A model generated the notes under the pieces. The model was not told the origin of the DNA. It saw only the letters and a program-made list of their open reading frames with translations, and made no database searches. 64,000 bases of DNA from Notospermus geniculatus. Taxonomy: Eukaryota > Nemertea > Pilidiophora > Heteronemertea > Lineidae. The position numbers and the translations under genes were made by a program. This document shows, piece after piece, positions 59,289 through 64,000 of this stretch. The stretch covers positions 117,378-181,377 of the forward strand of contig NMRB01000180.1 in the NCBI GenBank assembly GCA_002633025.1, given 5' to 3'. The stretch's first letter is position 1, and each line of letters begins with the position of its first letter.

Positions 59289-62200
59289 ATGGCTGACCTC
59301 GTGGAAAGTGTGCTTCAATCAATCGCAGAAAAGGAGTCGAAATACAAAACCATCGATGTCCAGAAAGATATAGAACTTGAAATAGATGAAGGCAACTTAC
59401 TTGCTATCGACACAAATCCTGTAGATGTTAAATCCTTTCGGTAAACAAGAGTATTTAGAATGTTGAAAATGTGATTCGCTGATGTGATGATGTACACACC
59501 ACACATAGACAATGCATGTAGGCCTACTACAGTATATACGTAGTATACATACATACAAATACAATACAATGCACGCTGTGCTGTGTATAGTAAGTACATG
59601 GATGACATACAGACCAAGAAGCCCTAGGCATGATCACGCAGTGTTTCCGCCAGAGGGGGGATGGGGATATGTCCCCTCAATAAGTCAAATAGGGGCCGCC
59701 GGCCTAGTCAAAAGGGGCTGTTCATTCTCATCTTAGGGATTGTCAANTTTCAATTTTGTTCAGGTTTGCCAGGGCATGATGTGACAATGGAAAAGTTGTG
59801 GCTCAACCTGAGTTCAAGATAATCTTCATTGGTGCATACGGTAGGCAGGGTTTATGCGGGTCTTTAAAAGTCTTTAAAAGTCCTTAAATTTGAGATTTTG
59901 ATTTAATGGCCATTGAAAGTCTTTAAATTTTGCCCATTTTGCTGGATGGTCATAAAAAGTCTTTAAATCTTAGAAACAGTCTGGTCATAAAAATCATTAA
60001 ATGATATTACTGAGATGCCAGGAAATAGCGTCTACAGCATTCTAGATTTCAAAATTTTCTGGGGGAGAACCCCCACACCCCCTTGATGCAGGGACCTTCG
60101 GCACCCGTCTGTAACAAATGCCTTCGGCAACCCTGATCCCCTCTCTGCCAAAAATTCTGGCTGCTCAGTATGTAAAATTGCGTTTATCACCCTTCGTGCT
60201 CCCCCAGAGAAATACCTGAAACAGGTACTAAATTTATATCAACTCGGTCATTAAAAGTCTTTAAAAAGGTCCTAAATTTCGTGCTCAGGTGAGAGCATAA
60301 ACCCTGCCTAGGGCAGGCATGACCATGCAGTGTTTCCGCCAGAGGGGGGATGCAGGGGCCGGCCTAGTCTAGTCAAAATTTAATATGTTTGTGACCAGGA
60401 ATTCTGTCAAATTTACTCGTTGTCCCCCCCCCCCCATAAAAAAATCCTGGCAGAAACCCTGCCTTGCCTTGGCGATGGCCCATATATGGCCATGGGGATG
60501 TGCATGTAGAACTGTATTGGCATAGCCTAGGCCTAGTAGGTAACCGAAACTCAACATGTTACATGTTAGTAGGCCTAGGCCAAGTTGCATTTTAACACTA
60601 ACACTAACAGAGCAGAGTCATCATATAGACAGATTGCCAAAGTCGGCCATTTTGGACCAAAAGGCAACAACAAACACTGAATGTACAGTGAATGTATACC
60701 ATTGATGTACAGCATGTTTTAAAATGTGCAAAAACATAAATGTTTGCCATGAAAATGTCTCAGATAACATCACCATCTGTAATAATACATTAAAGCCCCA
60801 CTGTATTGAATCTGAAAAACGCAAATCGTCGCCGCGATTCTTGACGTCAGTGCACGACGTCACGACGTGTAAAATGTACTGCGCTCCATCTGAATACATT
60901 AGAGCCCTCCCTGCAGATTTTTTCATTGTGTGCTGAAAACTATGCCTTGGTTCAGGGAAATACGCATCAGGCAGCAGGCATTTTGGGGACCTTCACGATG
61001 CTATGAGACCTCGACCAGCATTCTCCCAACACTTTGAGAATCCAGTAAAATTCAATACTGTGGGGCTTTAATATGCACTCAGCCTTGGCTTACTTTTGAT
61101 AAAATAGTAATTCAGAAAAGAAAAAACAGACTTTTGTTGCTTAACAAACCTTGGGTCCAGGTTTGTGAATCATCATGATTCCACACTGTGGGATAGGACC
61201 AACACACCTGGAGCTGAGGTTTGGCATAAAAAAGGCATGATAAAAGTCTTTTAAAACTTTTTGTGGGAAATATCTGCAAACATTTGGGCCTGGGCACGGT
61301 TCATAACACATGTGGCACTGCTGAGGAAGTGTTTATTTTGTAACTTTTCATGAAAGTTTTGTGTAAATTGCAGGTTTTAAAACATGCTGTATATCAATGG
61401 TGTACATTCACTGTACATTCAGTGTTTGTTATTGCCTTTTGGTCCAACATGGCCGACTTTGGCAATCTGTCTATTATGTCACCATGTGATGAGAGTATCC
61501 TATGAGATTTACGTAGGCACGAGTTCATGAGTTCAGAATCCCTGACATGCCCAATCTTTGACAGTACCCATAAACGAAAGGTTGAATCCATGATAGCTTG
61601 GCAAGACTACCAAGAGCGAGAGAGGCCTAGGCAGTCTATGAGGCCTAGCCTACTTAACTTTCTTTTTCTCATCATGTCTTTCAGGCTTGATAAAGAGGCA
61701 TTTTTGAAAAACCTTGCAAGAGACAATGTTCAGCTTCTTATTAACAAAATTTGGAAGGTAAGAAAATGCAAAATGAAGATGGTTAAAAGTTAAATCAAAT
61801 CTGACTTTTGCATTCTATCTCTTATCTGTCAGTCTGCTTGATCTGTGCCACGATGTATTGAGATATAGCACTGTCTATGTATCTCATTTTACAGTTACCT
61901 GTTGAGAGGAAGGAAGATGTCATTGTAGCCAAGGTAGGTAACTGTTGATGTAGTTCAAACATTCTAGTTACAGAAAGCTGTATGGTTACTGCAGTTGTCG
62001 TATGAATCATAATAACCGACCCCCAGTGGTATCTCAGTCAGTCAACACAAAAATCCTAACTGTGACTCTTATCCTTCTGTTGCATCTGATCATTTTCATA
62101 GTCTGCTGAATGAGAATGGATCTCAAAACCTCCATGACCAATGGATCTCTCGAATGTTTTCACTGAACTGCTACCATTCTTCACCTTCTCAATCCTGATC

Positions 62201-63720
62201 AGACATGTGTGTACCCGGTTCTGTTCTCATCTGTAGCTTCCACCTCCAAAGACAATTGTACCCAGAGAGAAACCTGTGCCAAAAGAGAAAGCTGTTACGA
62301 GGTGGGAACAATATGCAAGACTGAAGGGAATTCAGAATAAGAAGAAAGGACGGATGGTTTGGGATGAAGTCCACAAGGTAAGCAGAATGTGGTTGATATA
62401 CCAAGACTTGGTGTCTTTATACATGTTATATGCAAATGCTGCCATTATCTTTCAATTCATGGTGAAGTCTTCATGCTATGTTTGCAGTCACTGCTCTTTC
62501 CTAATTGATTCATTTATAGGGTGTGAAGGAACTTGTAGTTCATGATCTTCATGATGTATACCACCAGGTATTGCTTATTTTCCCTTCTTCCTGTAGGAGT
62601 ATCGTCCAAGATGGGGCTACAAACGTGCAAATGACGATACAAAGGAATGGGTGATCGAGGTGCCACAGAATGCTGATCCATATGAAGATCAGTTTGCAAA
62701 ACGGAACAAAGAAAAAACAGAGCGAGTTGCTAAGAATGAGTTACAAAGGTTACGAAATATAGCCAGGTCTCAAAAGATGAAAGGTAGGTGTCATAATTCC
62801 TTCTTAAATGAAACTTGACAACTCTTCCTGCCTCTACAGTATATCTGGAAACATCTTGCTTTTACAGTTCCGGGTGTTGGCCTCACACCTACTGAAACAC
62901 CATCAAAAGATCACCTTAAGAATGCATTACATGCTGCGAAAAGGTCCACAGCCTCTGCTGGGAAGTTCACCAAGACACTGCCAACAGAAAAGCCAGTGAA
63001 GGATAACAGGGGAAAAAAGAGGAAGGTCAGTTAATGGGTCTTACTTGATTGACAAACTTTTCAGATAGAGTTTCTCTATTTGTTTTGTAATTCTGTCACA
63101 ATATGCCTATTAAGCCTACTGAAATTGATAAAACTTTGGTCTCAACCTGCCAACTTCAGAGCGACTTGATACTCATTTTGTAGTGACAGGTCACATAGGC
63201 CTATGTCAAAGTGAAGGAAACATGCACAGTCACTTTTTGTTCCCCTTCTTCATACTTCTTTTTTCAGTTTGAGCCAAATATATCTGACTTCAGTAAGGAG
63301 AAACAGAATGCGCTGGACATTCTAGGAAGACTCGGCAGCAAAGCTCCAAAATTAGATGTAAATAAGGCAGTGAATCAGCATTTAAGGGAAGAGGATGAGA
63401 AGAGGTGAGAAATTATAAAGTTTATGTTTAGCAGGACAGTCTTGTTTACGTTGTTGGTAGTATTGAGTACCTTTGGTTCATCATAGAGATGTGACAGGGT
63501 GTTGCTTGCACAGTACTTTCTTGTCATCGGTTCAAAGTCACGTTTCTTTTCACTTTTCAGGCGGTCTCGAAAACAAGCTGGTGAGGACATGAAAAAGAAG
63601 ACAGGAAGGCGGTCAAAAGCTGGACAGAGTAGTGGTAAAGGAAAAGGTCGTAGAGCTAAGATGGGCAAGCCTGGAGGTGGCAAAAAGGCAGGAAGGAAAG
63701 CTCAGGGAAGAAAGAGATAG
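59289..63720 (+). CDS. RRS1: Ribosome biogenesis regulatory protein RRS1
   Basis: Eight exons: 59289-59440, 61685-61757, 61895-61933, 62237-62377, 62597-62783, 62868-63025, 63268-63404 and 63561-63720 (TAG), all GT-AG and closing to 348 residues. RRS1 is a nucleolar factor that, with RPF2, brings the 5S RNP (5S rRNA, uL18, uL5) into the pre-60S particle. The N-terminus (DIELEIDEGNLLAIDTNP), the central LPPPKTIVPREKPVPKEKAV and TRWEQYARLKGIQNKKKGRM blocks, and WGYKRANDDTKEWVIEVPQN are family hallmarks. The tail is Lys/Arg/Gly-rich and probably nucleolar-targeting. The length is close to human RRS1 (365). Intron 1 (2.2 kb) is filled with transposons; the other introns are short. The gene shares its promoter region with the divergent RhoGAP gene. 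The poly(A) signal is at 63892. Confidence 0.95.
59843..60309. mobile_element. Inverted-repeat element in RRS1 intron 1
   Basis: Perfect 15-bp ends 'aggcagggtttatgc' and 'gcataaaccctgcct' enclose many 'gtctttaaa' words and a G/C-rich centre. Flanking sequences 'gcagtgtttccgccagaggg' occur on both sides (59638 and 60327), suggesting insertion next to related repeats. Confidence 0.7.
60327..60462. mobile_element. Short inverted-repeat element in RRS1 intron 1
   Basis: Ends 'gcagtgtttccgccag' and 'ctggcagaaaccctgc' match with two mismatches. A partial copy of the left part lies at 59638-59720. A C-tract of 14 lies inside. Confidence 0.55.
60625..61474. mobile_element. 850-bp element with about 95-bp terminal inverted repeats
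   Basis: The left arm (60625-60723) begins 'atagacagattgccaaagtc'. The right arm (about 61376-61474) is its near-complement ending 'gactttggcaatctgtctat'. The arms are about 95% matched. There is no transposase ORF. A second element is nested inside. Confidence 0.88.
60789..61072. mobile_element. 284-bp MITE nested in the 60625 element
   Basis: Ends 'attaaagccccactgtattg' and 'caatactgtggggctttaat' are complementary with one mismatch. The interior contains 'tgacgtca' and 'cgacgtcacgacgtg', CRE-like words. The nesting gives a relative age: it is younger than its host element. Confidence 0.85.
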
Positions 63721-63891
63721 CGGGAGGGTTCATTGGGAATGAGCAGTTTGAGGAGACATAGAAGACATTTACAATGCTTGGCTGAGATGAGGAATTGGAA
63801 GAATGTGTTCACAATCCGATTTGAAGGACTAGATTGTGATATTGTGATCCGTAATACCGCTAAAAATGTATCTCTTAGAGTCAATACAATG

Positions 63892-63897
63892 AATAAA
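63892..63897 (+). terminator. RRS1: Poly(A) signal of RRS1
   Basis: AATAAA lies 172 bases after the RRS1 stop codon, the first canonical signal downstream. Cleavage would be expected about 15-25 bases later. Nothing further is recognised up to the window end. Confidence 0.7.
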
Positions 63898-64000
63898 GAG
63901 ATATTTTGCATGACAAACTGATGAAACCTTCAGTGTATTCTTTCTTTTGATCCCGTCATTCCACTTTCTCTTTGTTTTTGTTAATACCAACGCTGATACT

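Overview
The window is animal (metazoan) nuclear DNA: genes are split by GT-AG introns and most of the rest is interspersed repeats, tandem duplications and small inverted-repeat transposons. The gene content (an intron-rich RRS1, a RICH-type BAR-RhoGAP, a methyltransferase of the juvenile-hormone-acid type, and a B-box/TRIM-like immune-type gene in duplicate) and the frequent 'taggcctac' word suggest an invertebrate deuterostome (echinoderm, hemichordate or lancelet). That placement is an inference; the sequence alone does not fix the species. There are two assembly gaps of N (14188-14687 and 39016-39283).

Region 1 (1-2959) holds tandemly duplicated non-coding DNA and one or two short candidate exons of an unidentified plus-strand gene. 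Region 2 (2960-11370) is a head-to-tail duplication of a minus-strand gene whose intact 5' half encodes a death-effector-like domain followed by two B-boxes and a propeller-like C-terminus. The downstream copy (2960-5630) keeps the C-terminus but lacks the two 5' exons. The upstream copy (6883-10311) keeps all 5' exons but has its C-terminus replaced by repeat-derived sequence.

Region 3 (about 11230-23620) carries two full and one partial copy of a module whose only clear coding sequence is the first exon of a small secreted, dibasic-site-containing peptide (12493 and 18837). It is riddled with transposons, including a run of five adjacent palindromic MITEs (21355-22083). Region 4 (26577-31483) is a four-exon, 293-residue SAM-dependent methyltransferase resembling JHAMT, with a GC-AG last intron made mostly of two back-to-back MITEs.

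Region 5 (36375-59073, minus strand) is a complete 18-exon gene for an 883-residue BAR-RhoGAP protein of the ARHGAP17/ARHGAP44 (RICH/nadrin) family, ending in a class I PDZ ligand. Region 6 (59289-63720, plus strand) is a complete 8-exon RRS1 gene (348 residues). RRS1 and the RhoGAP gene are head to head, 215 bp apart, with CCAAT boxes in opposite orientations between them. The RhoGAP and methyltransferase genes are tail to tail. Exon coordinates were derived by hand from splice sites, reading phase and family similarity; all assembled models close in frame.
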